A stretch of DNA of 64,000 nt from Streptomyces sp. NRRL F-5126 (GCF_000721265.1 NZ_JOFZ01000009.1:206013-270012); one strand, 5' to 3'. Positions 34,337 through 45,318 are shown, counted from the first letter of the stretch. Program-made: numbers and translations. The notes: a model not told the origin generated them from the sequence alone.

Positions 34337-34440
34337 CGCTGGATGCAGCCCGCTGTGCCCCACGCCCACACGGCAGGAACTCCGCCGTCCCCGCACGCTC
34401 CGGGACGCCCGTTTCGGCTCCCGCGCGGAAGAATAGGGAC

Positions 34441-36729
34441 ATGAGTCAGCAGCCCGCCGAGGTTCCGGACCAGCAGCTCCCGCCCCCCACCGCGAGCACC
34501 GCGCGCACGCGGCGCAAGACGCGCACGTCCACGCCCGAGCCGTCCGTGGGTTTCATCCCCATCCACCGGCCTTACGCCGTCACCGGCTCCGTCTCCGACC
34601 TGGAGCCCGACCTCGACTCGGACCTCGACACCTACGAGGAGGCCGGCGCCCCAGACGGCGCCGACGCGCTGCCGCGCGGGCGCTTCCTCGACCGCGAGCG
34701 CAGCTGGCTCGCCTTCAACGAGCGGGTGCTCGAACTCGCCGAGGACCCGGCCACGCCCCTGCTTGAGCGGGCGAACTTCCTCGCGATCTTCGCGTCCAAC
34801 CTGGACGAGTTCTTCATGGTGCGCGTCGCAGGACTCAAGCGCCGCATCGCCACCGGCGTGGCCACCCGGTCCGCCTCAGGACTGCAGCCCCGCGAGGTGC
34901 TCGACCTGATCTGGACGCGCTCCCGCGAGCTCATGGAGCGGCACGCCGCCTGCTACCAGCAGGACGTCGCCCCCGCGCTCGGCGACGAGGGCATCCACCT
35001 CATCCGCTGGCCCGAGCTGAGCGAGACGGAGCAGGCACGCCTGTTCACGCTCTTCCGCCGGCAGATCTTCCCCGTCCTCACCCCGCTCGCCGTCGACCCG
35101 GCCCACCCCTTCCCGTACATCTCCGGGCTCTCGCTCAACCTCGCGGTCGTCGTGCGCAACCCGGTCAGCGGCCACCGCCACTTCGCGCGCGTCAAGGTGC
35201 CGCCCCTGCTCTCCCGCTTCCTCGAGGCGTCCCCCGGGCGGTACGTGCCGCTGGAGGACGTCATAGCCGCCCACCTCGAAGAGCTGTTCCCCGGCATGGA
35301 GGTGCTCGCGCACCACATGTTCCGCGTCACGCGCAACGAGGACCTGGAGGTCGAGGAGGACGACGCGGAGAACCTGCTCAAGGCCCTGGAGAAGGAGCTG
35401 ATGCGGCGCCGCTTCGGGCCGCCCGTGCGGCTGGAGGTCGAGGAGTCCATCGACCCGTACGTCCTCGACCTGCTGGTGCGCGAGCTGAAGGTGTCCGAGG
35501 CCGAGGTGTACCCGCTGCCCGGGCTGCTGGACCTGACGGCGCTGTTCGGCGTGGCGTCACTGGACCGGCCCGAGCTGCTGTTCCCGCGGTTCATCGCGGG
35601 CACGCACCGCGATCTCGCGGAGGTCGAGTCCGCGTCCGCGCCGGACATCTTCGCGGCGGTGCGCGAACGGGACGTCCTGCTGCACCACCCCTACGACTCG
35701 TTCTCGACCTCCGTGCAGGCCTTCCTCGAACAGGCCGCCGCCGACCCCGACGTCCTCGCGATCAAGCAGACGCTCTACCGGACGTCCGGCGACTCCCCCA
35801 TCGTGGACGCGCTGATCGACGCGGCCGAGTCCGGCAAGCAGGTACTCGTCCTCGTCGAGATCAAGGCGCGCTTCGACGAGCAGGCCAACATCAAGTGGGC
35901 GCGCAAGCTCGAAGAGGCCGGCTGCCACGTCGTGTACGGCCTCGTCGGCCTGAAGACCCACAGCAAGCTGTCGCTGGTGGTACGGCAGGAGGGCGACGTC
36001 CTGCGCCGCTACAGCCACGTCGGCACCGGCAACTACCACCCGAAGACGGCCAGGCTCTACGAGGACCTCGGCCTGCTCACCGCCGACCCGCAGGTGGGCG
36101 CCGACCTGTCCGACCTGTTCAACCGGCTCTCCGGCTACTCGCGCCGCGAGACCTACCGGCGGCTCCTCGTCGCGCCGAGGTCCCTGCGCGACGGCCTGAT
36201 CTCCCGCATCGGCAAGGAGACCGCCCACCACCGCGCCGGCCGGCCCGCGTACATCAAGATCAAGGTCAACTCGATGGTGGACGAGGCCGTCATCGACGCC
36301 CTGTACCGGGCGTCGCAGGCCGGGGTCCCCGTGGACATCTGGGTGCGGGGCATCTGCGCGCTGCGCCCTGACGTACCGGGCCTTTCCGAGAACATCCGCG
36401 TGCGCTCCGTGCTCGGACGCTTCCTTGAGCACTCCCGCGTCTTCGCGTTCTGCAACGGCGGCGAACCCGAGGTGTGGCTCGGCAGCGCCGACATGATGCA
36501 CCGCAACCTCGACCGCCGCATCGAGGCCCTGGTACGGGTCACCGACCCCGCCCACCGCGCGGCGCTTACCCGGCTGCTGGACACCGGCGTGTCCGACGAG
36601 ACCTCGTCGTGGCACCTCGGCGCCGACGGCCAGTGGACGCGGCACGCGACGGACGCGGAGGGGCAGCCGCTGCGGCACGTCCAGGAGACACTCATCGACG
36701 CCCGGAGGCGCCGGCGTGCGGCACCATGA
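34441..36729 (+). CDS. ppk: Polyphosphate kinase
   Basis: 762 aa. An N-terminal extension (~1-75) precedes the PPK1 N domain ([20 protein letters not shown]), the middle domain and the two PLD-like catalytic domains. Autophosphorylated His507 is in KTHSKLSL; a second conserved His687 is in [11 protein letters not shown]. It reversibly makes polyphosphate from ATP. A CHAD protein follows, overlapping by 14 nt, and pst genes follow that, so the group is a phosphate locus. PHO-box-like repeats lie upstream. Confidence 0.95.
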   Translation: MSQQPAEVPDQQLPPPTASTARTRRKTRTSTPEPSVGFIPIHRPYAVTGSVSDLEPDLDSDLDTYEEAGAPDGADALPRGRFLDRERSWLAFNERVLELAEDPATPLLERANFLAIFASNLDEFFMVRVAGLKRRIATGVATRSASGLQPREVLDLIWTRSRELMERHAACYQQDVAPALGDEGIHLIRWPELSETEQARLFTLFRRQIFPVLTPLAVDPAHPFPYISGLSLNLAVVVRNPVSGHRHFARVKVPPLLSRFLEASPGRYVPLEDVIAAHLEELFPGMEVLAHHMFRVTRNEDLEVEEDDAENLLKALEKELMRRRFGPPVRLEVEESIDPYVLDLLVRELKVSEAEVYPLPGLLDLTALFGVASLDRPELLFPRFIAGTHRDLAEVESASAPDIFAAVRERDVLLHHPYDSFSTSVQAFLEQAAADPDVLAIKQTLYRTSGDSPIVDALIDAAESGKQVLVLVEIKARFDEQANIKWARKLEEAGCHVVYGLVGLKTHSKLSLVVRQEGDVLRRYSHVGTGNYHPKTARLYEDLGLLTADPQVGADLSDLFNRLSGYSRRETYRRLLVAPRSLRDGLISRIGKETAHHRAGRPAYIKIKVNSMVDEAVIDALYRASQAGVPVDIWVRGICALRPDVPGLSENIRVRSVLGRFLEHSRVFAFCNGGEPEVWLGSADMMHRNLDRRIEALVRVTDPAHRAALTRLLDTGVSDETSSWHLGADGQWTRHATDAEGQPLRHVQETLIDARRRRRAAP

Positions 36730-37987
36730 GGCCCGGGCCGCCCGGCTCACGGCGGGGGACACACGGACGTCGGGGGGCGCGGGGGCCCCGGACGCGGCGG
36801 GGGACGCGCCGGCCCCGGGGAGCGTGCTGACGGCGCGGGACGCGCTGTCGGGGTACCTGCGGGACCGTGCCGGTGACTTCCTGCGCGGCCTGCGGCTTTA
36901 CGGCGACAGCGGCTCAGGCGCGGCCGCGGCCGCCGCCGAGCAGGCGGTGCGGGAGCTGCGCGACTCGGCTCGCGGGATCGGCTCGACGCTGGAGACGTAC
37001 GGGGCGCTGTTCGACCCCGCGTGGGCGGGCCACTTCGGCGGCGAGCTGGCGTGGCTGTCCGCCACGCTGGGGCAGGAGCAGGCGTGCGCCGCGCGGCTGC
37101 ACCGGCTGGTGTCCGCGCTCGGGCGGCTGTCGGGGCTCGCGGTGCCGCCCGCGAGCACGCGGGTTCCCGCGCCCGCGCCCGAGGCGGCGCCGGGCGCCGC
37201 GTCCGTGCCGCGCCCCTCGCCGGGGCCCGGCGCCAACGGCGCCACCGTCCCCCGCGCCGCGGTGCCGGGCGGTGCGCCGGCGGGCGAGTGGGCCGAACCC
37301 CCGGTTGCCGCGCCGGAGCCCGCGCCCGCACCGCCGGCCCCGCCGGGGACCGCGACGCTGACCGTCGGCGCCTCGCGGGCCGGCGCCCTGCTCGACCGGC
37401 AGCTGACGCTGGCGCGCACTCGCGCGCACACCGCGGCGCTCCGGGCGCTCGGCTCGTCCCGCTTCCATGCCGTCGCCGACGCCGTGGCGGTCCTCGCCTC
37501 CGACGTTCCGCTGCGCCCCACGGCCCAGGCGCCCGCCGAACATGCGCTCGCGGGCCCGGGCGAGGCGGCGCGGCGGCGGCTGCTCGACGCGGTCGCCGCG
37601 CTCCCGCTGGCCCGCGCGGCCCACCCGTACAACGCCGAGGCGCTGCTGCACGGCCTGTCCGCCGCGCCGGGCAGCGAGGCGCAGGACGCACCCTGGCACC
37701 GGGTGCGCCACCTGCTGCGCCTGCACCGCTGCGCGAACGAGGCGCGCGGCCTGCGGGACGCCGCCGACGCCCAGTGGATCGAGGGCGCCGCTCGCGCCCT
37801 CGACCGCCACCGCGACGCGGCCGAGGCCGCGGCCGCCGCGGCGAGCGCGGCCCGCACCCCGAGGATCGCCCCGGCCACCGCGTACGCGCTCGGGGTGCTC
37901 CACGCGGACCAGCGCCTGGAGGTGGAGGCGGCCCGCTTCGCCTTCCAGCGGCTCTGGCAGCAGCACGCGGCGGACGCCGCGCGCTGA
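36716..37987 (+). CDS. CHAD domain protein
   Basis: 423 aa from GTG with GGAGG 7 nt upstream, overlapping ppk by 14 nt. A helical CHAD domain ([35 protein letters not shown]) is split by a Pro/Ala/Gly-rich insert (~140-215), then continues ([40 protein letters not shown]). CHAD domains bind polyphosphate through conserved basic residues, so pairing with ppk points to polyphosphate granules. Confidence 0.9.
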   Translation: MRHHEARAARLTAGDTRTSGGAGAPDAAGDAPAPGSVLTARDALSGYLRDRAGDFLRGLRLYGDSGSGAAAAAAEQAVRELRDSARGIGSTLETYGALFDPAWAGHFGGELAWLSATLGQEQACAARLHRLVSALGRLSGLAVPPASTRVPAPAPEAAPGAASVPRPSPGPGANGATVPRAAVPGGAPAGEWAEPPVAAPEPAPAPPAPPGTATLTVGASRAGALLDRQLTLARTRAHTAALRALGSSRFHAVADAVAVLASDVPLRPTAQAPAEHALAGPGEAARRRLLDAVAALPLARAAHPYNAEALLHGLSAAPGSEAQDAPWHRVRHLLRLHRCANEARGLRDAADAQWIEGAARALDRHRDAAEAAAAAASAARTPRIAPATAYALGVLHADQRLEVEAARFAFQRLWQQHAADAAR

Positions 37988-38085
37988 CAGCGCGCGGCCG
38001 GCCACGCACGGGCCCGCGATCCCACGGGCGACGGACCACGGCCCGAGTGGCGGGCGACCAGGGGCGAACCAGGCCGTCCCCCACG

Positions 38086-38129
38086 GTTCACCGTGCGTTC
38101 ATTTCCCCCCGTCGGCGCCTTCATCTCAT
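38086..38129 (+). promoter_or_regulatory. PHO box upstream of pstS
   Basis: GTTCA at 38086 and 38097, a degenerate unit at 38108 and CTTCA at 38119 are exactly 11 bp apart. PhoP binds this direct-repeat form in streptomycetes and activates pstS in phosphate starvation. It lies ~110 nt before the pstS start. Confidence 0.85.
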
Positions 38130-38239
38130 CTGCCTAATTTCGGGCTTACACGGTGACGGCCGAACGCCCCACCACGAACCCGACGCACGCCGCCCTCCCG
38201 TCCCGTACGCACGGCGGCTCCTGGAAGGAACGACCCCAA

Positions 38240-39388
38240 GTGAAGCTTCTGCGCAAGAACGGGCTGCGTGCCACCGCGCTCGGTGCCCTCGCCGTCTCCG
38301 GCGCCCTGGTTCTCACGGCGTGCGGCTCGGACGACAACAGCGGCGGCAGCGGCAGCAGCGCGAGCCCCGGCACCAGCACGAACTCGGCCGCGGCCGGCTC
38401 CGCCGACTGCGGCAAGGGCTCGGGCAACCTGCTGGCCTCAGGATCCACGGCCCAGCAGAATGCCATGGACCAGTGGGTCAAGGCCTTCACGCAGTCCTGC
38501 TCCGGCATCCAGATCAACTACAAGGGCATCGGTTCGGGCGCCGGCGTGCAGCAGTTCCTGCAAGGCCAGACGGCCTTCGCCGGCTCCGACTCCGCGCTCA
38601 AGCCCGAGCAGATCGCCCAGTCCAAGAAGATGTGCACCGGTGGCCAGGCCATCGACCTGCCCATGGTCGGCGGCCCCATCTCCGTCGTCTACAACGTCCC
38701 CGGCGTCGACAACCTGACGCTGGACGCGAAGACCATGGCGCAGATCTTCGACTCGAAGATCACCAAGTGGAACGACCCCGCCATCGCCAAGCTGAACCCG
38801 GGCGCCAAGCTGCCCGCCACGGCGATCCAGCCCTTCCACCGCTCGGACGACTCCGGCACGACGGACAACTTCACCAAGTACCTGATCGCCGCCGCGGGCA
38901 GCGACTGGCCCTACTCGGGCGGCCAGACGTGGCAGGCCAAGGGCGGCCAGTCCGCCCAGGGCTCCGCCAACGTCACCGCGCAGGTCAAGCAGACCACCGG
39001 CGCCATCGGCTACACCGAGCTGTCCTACGCCAACGCGAGCAAGCTCTCGACCGTCGACCTGGACACCGGCGCGGCCCAGCCCGTCAAGATCAGCTCCGAC
39101 GCCGCCTCCAAGGCGATCGCGGACGCGAAGGTCGTCGGCACGAACGGCGACCTCGCCCTCAAGATCAACTACACCACCAAGGCGGACGGCGCCTGGCCGA
39201 TCACCCTGGTGACCAACGAGATCGTCTGCGACAAGGGCAACAAGTCGGCGACCCTCGACGCCACCAAGTCCTTCCTGACCTACATCGCGAGCGCCGACGC
39301 CCAGAAGCAGATCACGTCGCTGGGTTACGCGCCGCTGCCGGAGAACATCGCGAGCCAGGTACGCACGGCGATCAAGTCGCTGTCCTGA
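38240..39388 (+). CDS. pstS: Phosphate ABC transporter substrate-binding lipoprotein
   Basis: 382 aa from GTG. Lipoprotein signal with lipobox LTAC (Cys28), then a Ser/Gly linker and the PstS fold. Phosphate-contact motifs: LLASGSTAQQ (Ser/Thr), GSDSALK, HRSDDSGTTDNF. It is the extracytoplasmic phosphate-binding subunit of the PstSCAB complex and the first gene of the operon. A PHO box lies upstream. Confidence 0.95.
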   Translation: MKLLRKNGLRATALGALAVSGALVLTACGSDDNSGGSGSSASPGTSTNSAAAGSADCGKGSGNLLASGSTAQQNAMDQWVKAFTQSCSGIQINYKGIGSGAGVQQFLQGQTAFAGSDSALKPEQIAQSKKMCTGGQAIDLPMVGGPISVVYNVPGVDNLTLDAKTMAQIFDSKITKWNDPAIAKLNPGAKLPATAIQPFHRSDDSGTTDNFTKYLIAAAGSDWPYSGGQTWQAKGGQSAQGSANVTAQVKQTTGAIGYTELSYANASKLSTVDLDTGAAQPVKISSDAASKAIADAKVVGTNGDLALKINYTTKADGAWPITLVTNEIVCDKGNKSATLDATKSFLTYIASADAQKQITSLGYAPLPENIASQVRTAIKSLS

Positions 39389-39528
39389 CCCGGCCGTCCT
39401 CCCCGTTCCCGACCCCTGATTCGTGTACGGCGGGTCCCCGAGCGGCCACCGCCCGCGGGACCCCCGTACATCCGGTGCACCGCCGCCGGGGGAGCCAGGC
39501 TCCCCCACCCAGACCGGAGACCTCACCC

Positions 39529-40545
39529 ATGGACATGACGCAGACGGCCGACGCGCCGCCACCGAGCCCGCCCAAGCCATCCGCGACGCCGGACACGGAG
39601 GTGCGGGAGCGCCCCGCGCTCCGGGCCGGCGACCGCCTGTTCCTCGGCCTGTCCGGGGGATCCGGCATCCTGCTGCTGGTCCTCATGGCCGCCATCGCCG
39701 GCTTCCTGAGCTACCGCGCGGTCGACGCGATCTCCCAGGACCACGGCAACTTCTTCACCACCTTCGAGTGGAACACCGACGCCACGCCGCCGGTGTTCGG
39801 CATCGCGGTCCTCGCCTTCGGCACCATCGTCAGCTCGGTCATCGCGATGGCCGTCGCCGTGCCGATCTCGATCGGCATCGCGCTGTTCATCACGCACTAC
39901 GCGCACCGCAGGGTCGCCTCGCCGCTCGCCTACCTCGTCGACCTGCTCGCGGCCGTGCCCAGCATCGTCTACGGCCTGTGGGGCGCGCTGTTCCTCGTCC
40001 CGCACATGAACGGCCTCGACCTCTGGCTCGACCGGTACTTCGGCTGGACGTACATCCTCGACCAGTCGACGCCCGGCTCCGCCGCGCGCTCGCTGCTCAC
40101 GGTGTCGATCCTGCTCGCGATCATGATCGTGCCGATCATCACCAACGTGAGCCGCGAGGTGTTCCGGCAGGTACCGCGCGCCCACCAGGAGGCGGCACTC
40201 GCCCTCGGGGCGACCCGCTGGGAGGTCGTGCGCCTCTCGGTGCTGCCGTTCGCGCGCTCCGGCATCATCAGCGCCTCCATGCTCGGCCTCGGCCGCGCGC
40301 TCGGCGAGACGATGGCCGTCGCGACCGTCCTGTCGTCCTCCTCGGTGCTGTCGCTGCACCTGCTCGACCCCGAGGGCGGCACCTTCGCGCAGAACATCGC
40401 CTCGCACTTCGGCGAGGCCACGGACTTCGGGCGCGACGCCCTGATCGCCGGCGGCCTCGTCCTCTTCGTCATCACGCTGATCGTCAACGGCGCGGCCCGC
40501 CTGATCATCGCCCGCCGCAAGGAGTACTCGGGGGCGAACGCATGA
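39529..40545 (+). CDS. pstC: Phosphate ABC transporter permease PstC
   Basis: 338 aa. Pro-rich cytoplasmic start, then six membrane helices with the ABC permease signature EAALALGATRWEVVRLSVLP (EAA loop) and GLGRALGETMAVATVL. Forms the channel with PstA. Its TGA overlaps the pstA ATG. Confidence 0.95.
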   Translation: MDMTQTADAPPPSPPKPSATPDTEVRERPALRAGDRLFLGLSGGSGILLLVLMAAIAGFLSYRAVDAISQDHGNFFTTFEWNTDATPPVFGIAVLAFGTIVSSVIAMAVAVPISIGIALFITHYAHRRVASPLAYLVDLLAAVPSIVYGLWGALFLVPHMNGLDLWLDRYFGWTYILDQSTPGSAARSLLTVSILLAIMIVPIITNVSREVFRQVPRAHQEAALALGATRWEVVRLSVLPFARSGIISASMLGLGRALGETMAVATVLSSSSVLSLHLLDPEGGTFAQNIASHFGEATDFGRDALIAGGLVLFVITLIVNGAARLIIARRKEYSGANA

Positions 40546-41618
40546 GCCACACCGTCAACGACCTGACCGCGCCCCAGGCGCGCCCGCACGGCCGCCTCGC
40601 GCAGCGCAGGCTCCCCCGCTGGACGCCGCTCGCGATCGCGGTGGGCGCGGTGCTCGCCGGCGCCGGCATCGGCGCGGGCGCGGGCCTCGGCAGCCACGTG
40701 CAGTGGGGGCTGATCGCGCTGATCCTCTTCGTCGCCGCCAACTACGCGCTCACGCGGGCGGTGGAGGGGCGGCGGCAGGCGAAGGACCGGGTGGCCACCA
40801 GCCTCGTCTACGCGTGCTTCGTCCTCGCCATCGTGCCGCTGTACTCGCTGATCGAGACGACCGTCGCCAAGGGCGCGAAGGTGCTGAACGGCACCTTCCT
40901 CAGCCACTCGATGGGCGGCGTGCTCGGCACAGAGCCGGGCGGCGGCATCTACCACGCGATCATCGGCACGCTCGAACAGGTCGGCATCGCCACCGTCATC
41001 GCCGTGCCGATCGGCGTGTTCACCGCCGTCTACCTCGTCGAGTACGGCAAGGGCGCGCTGGCCAAGGCCATCACGTTCTTCGTCGACGTCATGACGGGCA
41101 TTCCGTCGATCGTCGCCGGCCTGTTCATCCTGTCCTTCTGGATCCTCATCCTGGGCTTCGGCTTCTCCGGCTTCGCCGGGTCGCTGGCCCTGACGATCCT
41201 GATGATGCCGATCGTCGTGCGCTCCACCGAGGAGATGCTGCGGCTCGTGCCGAACGAGCTGCGGGAGGCCTCCTACGCGCTGGGCGTGCCCAAGTGGCGC
41301 ACGATCGTCAGCATCGTCGTCCCGACGTCCATCGGCGGCATCATCACCGGCGTCGTCCTCGCCGTCGCGCGTATCGCGGGTGAGACCGCGCCGGTGCTGC
41401 TGCTGGTCTTCGGCAGCCAGGTGATCAACAACGACCCGTTCAACGGCCCGCAGTCGTCGCTGCCCTTCTACATCTACGAGCAGTACAACCTGGGCAACAC
41501 GGCCAGCTACGACCGCGCCTGGGGAGCGGCCCTCGTGCTGATCATCCTCGTGATGATCCTGAACCTGATCGCCCGCGGCATCGCCCGCTGGAAGGCCCCG
41601 AAGACGTCCGGCCGCTGA
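40542..41618 (+). CDS. pstA: Phosphate ABC transporter permease PstA
   Basis: 358 aa, overlapping pstC by 4 nt. Six to seven membrane helices; the EAA loop is REASYALGVPKWRTIVSIVV and RIAGETAPVLLLVFG follows. Second permease of the phosphate transporter. Confidence 0.95.
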   Translation: MSHTVNDLTAPQARPHGRLAQRRLPRWTPLAIAVGAVLAGAGIGAGAGLGSHVQWGLIALILFVAANYALTRAVEGRRQAKDRVATSLVYACFVLAIVPLYSLIETTVAKGAKVLNGTFLSHSMGGVLGTEPGGGIYHAIIGTLEQVGIATVIAVPIGVFTAVYLVEYGKGALAKAITFFVDVMTGIPSIVAGLFILSFWILILGFGFSGFAGSLALTILMMPIVVRSTEEMLRLVPNELREASYALGVPKWRTIVSIVVPTSIGGIITGVVLAVARIAGETAPVLLLVFGSQVINNDPFNGPQSSLPFYIYEQYNLGNTASYDRAWGAALVLIILVMILNLIARGIARWKAPKTSGR

Positions 41619-41653
41619 CGCGGCCATCCACCACCTGATTGCGAGCAGTACCC

Positions 41654-42430
41654 ATGGCCAAGCGCATCGACGTCAGCGGACTCAGCGCCTTCTACGGCGG
41701 CTTCCGCGCCATCGACGACATCTCGATGACCGTAGAACCCCGCACCGTGACGGCCTTCATCGGCCCGTCGGGATGCGGCAAGTCGACCTTCCTGCGCACC
41801 CTCAACCGGATGCACGAGGTGACCCCCGGCGGCCGCGTCGAGGGCAAGGTCCTGCTGGACGACGAGAACCTGTACGGCTCCGAAGTCGACCCCGTCTCCG
41901 TGCGCCGCACGGTCGGCATGGTCTTCCAGCGGCCGAACCCGTTCCCGACCATGTCGATCTACGACAACGTGGCGGCAGGACTCAGGCTCAACGGCAGGCG
42001 CCGCAAGCAGGAACTCGACGAGGTCGTCGAGAAGTCCCTGACCGGCGCCAACCTGTGGAACGAGGTCAAGGACCGCCTGAACAAGCCGGGCGCCGGGCTG
42101 TCCGGCGGCCAGCAGCAGCGGCTGTGCATCGCCAGGGCCATCGCCGTGGAACCCGACGTGCTGCTGATGGACGAGCCCTGCTCGGCGCTCGACCCGATCT
42201 CCACGCTCGCGATCGAGGACCTGATCGGCGGCCTCAAGGACCGCTTCACGATCGTGATCGTCACGCACAACATGCAGCAGGCGGCGCGCGTCTCGGACCG
42301 CACCGCGTTCTTCAACCTCGCGGCGGTCGGGCAGCCGGGCAAGCTGATCGAGATCGACGAGACCGAGCGCATCTTCTCCAACCCGTCCGTGCAGGCCACG
42401 GAGGACTACATCTCCGGCCGCTTCGGCTGA
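41654..42430 (+). CDS. pstB: Phosphate ABC transporter ATPase PstB
   Basis: 258 aa. Walker [10 protein letters not shown] (37-45), Q-loop VFQRPNPFP, signature LSGGQQQR (149-156), Walker B VLLMDEP (169-175), H-loop VTHNMQQA. Powers phosphate import. It lies 35 nt downstream of pstA and is followed by a strong terminator. The start ATG is preceded by a weak ribosome site. Confidence 0.95.
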   Translation: MAKRIDVSGLSAFYGGFRAIDDISMTVEPRTVTAFIGPSGCGKSTFLRTLNRMHEVTPGGRVEGKVLLDDENLYGSEVDPVSVRRTVGMVFQRPNPFPTMSIYDNVAAGLRLNGRRRKQELDEVVEKSLTGANLWNEVKDRLNKPGAGLSGGQQQRLCIARAIAVEPDVLLMDEPCSALDPISTLAIEDLIGGLKDRFTIVIVTHNMQQAARVSDRTAFFNLAAVGQPGKLIEIDETERIFSNPSVQATEDYISGRFG

Positions 42431-42490
42431 CGGGCGGCCTTGGCCCACCGAGCCTCCCGCGGTGCTGCATGGCGGTGTCACCGCGGGACA

Positions 42491-42518
42491 GGGCCCGCCC
42501 TCCCCGGAGGGCGGGCCC
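42491..42518. terminator. Bidirectional terminator between pstB and rph
   Basis: GGGCCCGCCCTCC and GGAGGGCGGGCCC form a perfect 13-bp stem with a tiny loop, followed by TTCTT on the plus strand. It ends the pst operon and, in reverse, the rph transcript. Confidence 0.9.
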
Positions 42519-42540
42519 TTCTTGCCATCGGGCCCTGCCG

Positions 42541-45198
42541 TCAGGTCAGGATCTCGACGTACCCGTCGCCGCCGTGCACGCGGATCCGCTGCCCGTCCCT
42601 GATCAGCCCGGTGGCACCCGCCACGCCCACGACGGCCGGTAGACCGTACTCCCTGGCGATCACCGCGCCGTGCGTCATCAGGCCGCCCACCTCCGTCACC
42701 AGGCCCGCGATCCCGACGAACAGCGGCGACCAGCTCGGGTCCGTGTGCGCGGTGACCAGGATGTCGCCCGCCGCCAGGTCCGCCCGCGCCATGTCGAGGA
42801 CGACGCGCGCCCTGCCCTCGACCGTCCCCGCGGAGACCGGCAACCCGGCCAGCGCACCGGCCGGCACGTCGTCGCGCCGGTACGAACCGGAGATGGCCTC
42901 GCCCTCCGACGTGAGCACCCGGGGCGGTGTGAGCGCCTGGTACGAGCGGAACACGTCCTTGCGCCGCCGGACCAGCCGTTCGTCGACGCGCCGCGTGCGC
43001 ACGGCGTCGTGGAACTCCTGGAACGTGAGGTAGTACACGTCCTGCGGCTCACGGACCACGCCCGCCCGCGCGAGGCGCCCGGCCTCCGCGAGCAGCGCAC
43101 GCTTGTAGACGAGGTAGCGGCTGACGACGTCGTACTTCGGGTACTCCCGGTACCCGATGAACGTACGGACCCGGTCGATCATCCGCTTGGCCTCGGCCGC
43201 CTTCGCGTCGCCGTCCGGCAGTGCGCGCAGCCGCGCCAGCACGTCCCGCTCCTTGCGCGCGGCCTCCTGACGGCCGTGCTCGAATCGGCGAGCGGCGGCG
43301 CCCGGCTCGAAGTTGCGCACGTTGTCGAGGATCACGGGCACGAGCGTGGCGGGGCGCTCGCGCCAGCGCGGCCTCGTGATGTCGATCTCGCCGACGCAGC
43401 GCATGCCGTACCGGTCGAGGTAGGCCTCGATGGCGTCCCGGGCCGCGGCGCCGCCCTCGATCTTCGCCAGCCCGTCCGGGAGGCCGCCGTCCCCGGCGCC
43501 CTCGGCGTCCCCGGCGCTCTCGGCGTCCCGGAGGAACGCGACCACCCGCGGGTACGGGCGGATCACGTCGGCGACATCGAGCAGCGCGAGACCCATCTCC
43601 GACGTGACGTTGCCGGGCGCGGACAGCGTGAGCGCGTCGACGGCGTTCCTCTCGCCCAGCCACTCACCCAGCTTGTCTCCCAGCCACCACGTGGCCTCCA
43701 TCCCCGCCATGATCACCTGGATGGACAGCGGATCGGCGAGCACCCGCTTGTGCTCCGCGAAGGCCTCCCGCAGGAAGTCGAACAGCGCGGGCCCTGTCTT
43801 CGCCGCGATGTCGCGTTCCAGCGCGCCGAGTGAGGCCCGGCTGCGCTCGATCAGCCCGGCGACGATCGCCGGATCGGTCTCGACCGGTGCGGGGGCGGCG
43901 CCGCCGGCGGGCGGCCGCGCGTGGCCCGCGTCCTGCGGCGGCGGGAGGAAGCCGTCGCGGCCGAGTACGGTCTCCAGCGCGTCCCTCGTCAGCGGGTCGC
44001 CCCTGCCCACGAGGTCGACGAAGGCGGCGCGGCTCGCGGGCGAGGCCAGGCGCCCGGTGGCGTCGACGAACAGCCTGCCGCCCGCCTCGACCATGGGCGC
44101 CATGGCCGTCAGCCGCCACATGGAAAGACCCAGGGGCCTCATGGCGTCGGTCATCATCTGCTGGTGGCCGACGGAGAGGTAGACGTGGTTGTCGTCGTCG
44201 GCGGCCTCGGGGACGGGGAAGAGCGTCGTGATCGGCCGGCTCTGGACGATCCGGAAGCCGTCGTCGACCAGGCACCACTCGATGTCCTGCGGGCATCCGA
44301 AGTGCGCCTCGATCCGCCGCCCGAGTCGCACGAGCGCCACGGCCTGCGCGTCCGTCAGCGCGGGCTCCTCCCGCCGCCGCGGGTCGACCGCCACCTCCCG
44401 CGTGCCGCCGCCCGGCAGGGCGTGGACGGCGCGGTCCTTGGCGGCGATCGTCCTGGCGACGACCTCGCCGCGGCGGACCGTGAAGACGTCCGGGTTCACC
44501 AGCCCGGAGACGAGCGCCTCGCCGAGGCCGGGGCCGGCGTCCACAGTTGCGGTCCTCCGGTTGCCGGTGACGGGGTCGGCCGTGAACAGGACACCGGCCG
44601 CCCGCGGGAAGACCATCCGCTGGACGACCACCGCCATGTGCACCGCGCGGTGGTCGATCGAGTTGCGCCGGCGGTAGGCCACCGCGCGCTCGGTGAACAG
44701 CGAGGCCCAGCACCGGCTGATGTGCCTGAGCACCTCGGCCGCACCGACGACGTTGAGGTACGTGTCCTGCTGGCCGGCGAAGGAGGCCGTCGGCAGGTCC
44801 TCGGCCGTCGCGCTGGACCGTACGGCGAAGGCGGCCTCCGCGCCGTGGCGGCGGAGGAACCCGGCGAGTTCCTCCGCGACATCGCCCGGGACGGGGGTCT
44901 CCTCGATGGCCCGGCGGATCTCCGCGCTGAGCGCACCGACCGCCGGGCGGTCGTCCGGGTCCAGGCCCGACAGCCGGTCGAGCCGGTCCCCGACCGACGG
45001 CGCCGCGTCCGCCATGACGCGCCGGAACGCGTCCGTCGTGACGCAGAAGCCACCCGGCACGCGGACGCCCTCGATCCGGGTCAGCGCACCCAGGTTCGCG
45101 CCCTTGCCGCCGACGACGGCGACCTGGGTCTCGTCGACGTCCTGAAGATCCCGCACGTACACACGCACGTATGCCCCGTTTCCGCTGGTTGTGGCCAT
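42541..45198 (-). CDS. rph: Rifamycin-inactivating phosphotransferase (Rph)
   Basis: 885 aa. An ATP-grasp pyruvate-phosphate-dikinase-like N domain (VVGGKGANLGALTRIEGVRV, SSATAEDLPTASFAGQQDTY), a central rifamycin-binding domain and a C-terminal phospho-His domain with His843 (GGLMTHGAVIAREYGLPAVV). The architecture and the MRCVGEIDITRPRWRERP segment are those of Rph, which phosphorylates rifamycins at the C21 hydroxyl using ATP. A RAE-type inverted repeat lies directly upstream, a hallmark of rifampin-inducible rph. The start codon (ATG 45198) has no clear ribosome site; a GTG at 45171 is possible. Confidence 0.92.
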   Translation of the reverse strand: MATTSGNGAYVRVYVRDLQDVDETQVAVVGGKGANLGALTRIEGVRVPGGFCVTTDAFRRVMADAAPSVGDRLDRLSGLDPDDRPAVGALSAEIRRAIEETPVPGDVAEELAGFLRRHGAEAAFAVRSSATAEDLPTASFAGQQDTYLNVVGAAEVLRHISRCWASLFTERAVAYRRRNSIDHRAVHMAVVVQRMVFPRAAGVLFTADPVTGNRRTATVDAGPGLGEALVSGLVNPDVFTVRRGEVVARTIAAKDRAVHALPGGGTREVAVDPRRREEPALTDAQAVALVRLGRRIEAHFGCPQDIEWCLVDDGFRIVQSRPITTLFPVPEAADDDNHVYLSVGHQQMMTDAMRPLGLSMWRLTAMAPMVEAGGRLFVDATGRLASPASRAAFVDLVGRGDPLTRDALETVLGRDGFLPPPQDAGHARPPAGGAAPAPVETDPAIVAGLIERSRASLGALERDIAAKTGPALFDFLREAFAEHKRVLADPLSIQVIMAGMEATWWLGDKLGEWLGERNAVDALTLSAPGNVTSEMGLALLDVADVIRPYPRVVAFLRDAESAGDAEGAGDGGLPDGLAKIEGGAAARDAIEAYLDRYGMRCVGEIDITRPRWRERPATLVPVILDNVRNFEPGAAARRFEHGRQEAARKERDVLARLRALPDGDAKAAEAKRMIDRVRTFIGYREYPKYDVVSRYLVYKRALLAEAGRLARAGVVREPQDVYYLTFQEFHDAVRTRRVDERLVRRRKDVFRSYQALTPPRVLTSEGEAISGSYRRDDVPAGALAGLPVSAGTVEGRARVVLDMARADLAAGDILVTAHTDPSWSPLFVGIAGLVTEVGGLMTHGAVIAREYGLPAVVGVAGATGLIRDGQRIRVHGGDGYVEILT

Positions 45199-45221
45199 GG
45201 CCGACGATTTTGCGCCACGAT

Positions 45222-45243
45222 GGGGGCCTTGTGGCAAGCCCCC
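45222..45243 (-). promoter_or_regulatory. Rifamycin-associated element (RAE)-like inverted repeat
   Basis: On the gene strand GGGGGCTTG and CAAGGCCCCC form an imperfect inverted repeat of ~22 nt, 24 nt upstream of the rph start. It matches the form of the RAE that controls rifamycin-resistance genes in actinobacteria. Confidence 0.8.
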
Positions 45244-45318
45244 CTGTGCGCTATACGTTGAGAGTGGCAAGGAGAGGATCTCGTCCTCCTTGCCTTTCTT
45301 ATTGCCTTTGCGCTCGCC

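Noticed and set aside
37021..39528. Plus-strand extension of the pstC frame back through CHAD and pstS
   Set aside because: Arg-rich out-of-frame translation of those genes; PstC begins at the ATG at 39529.
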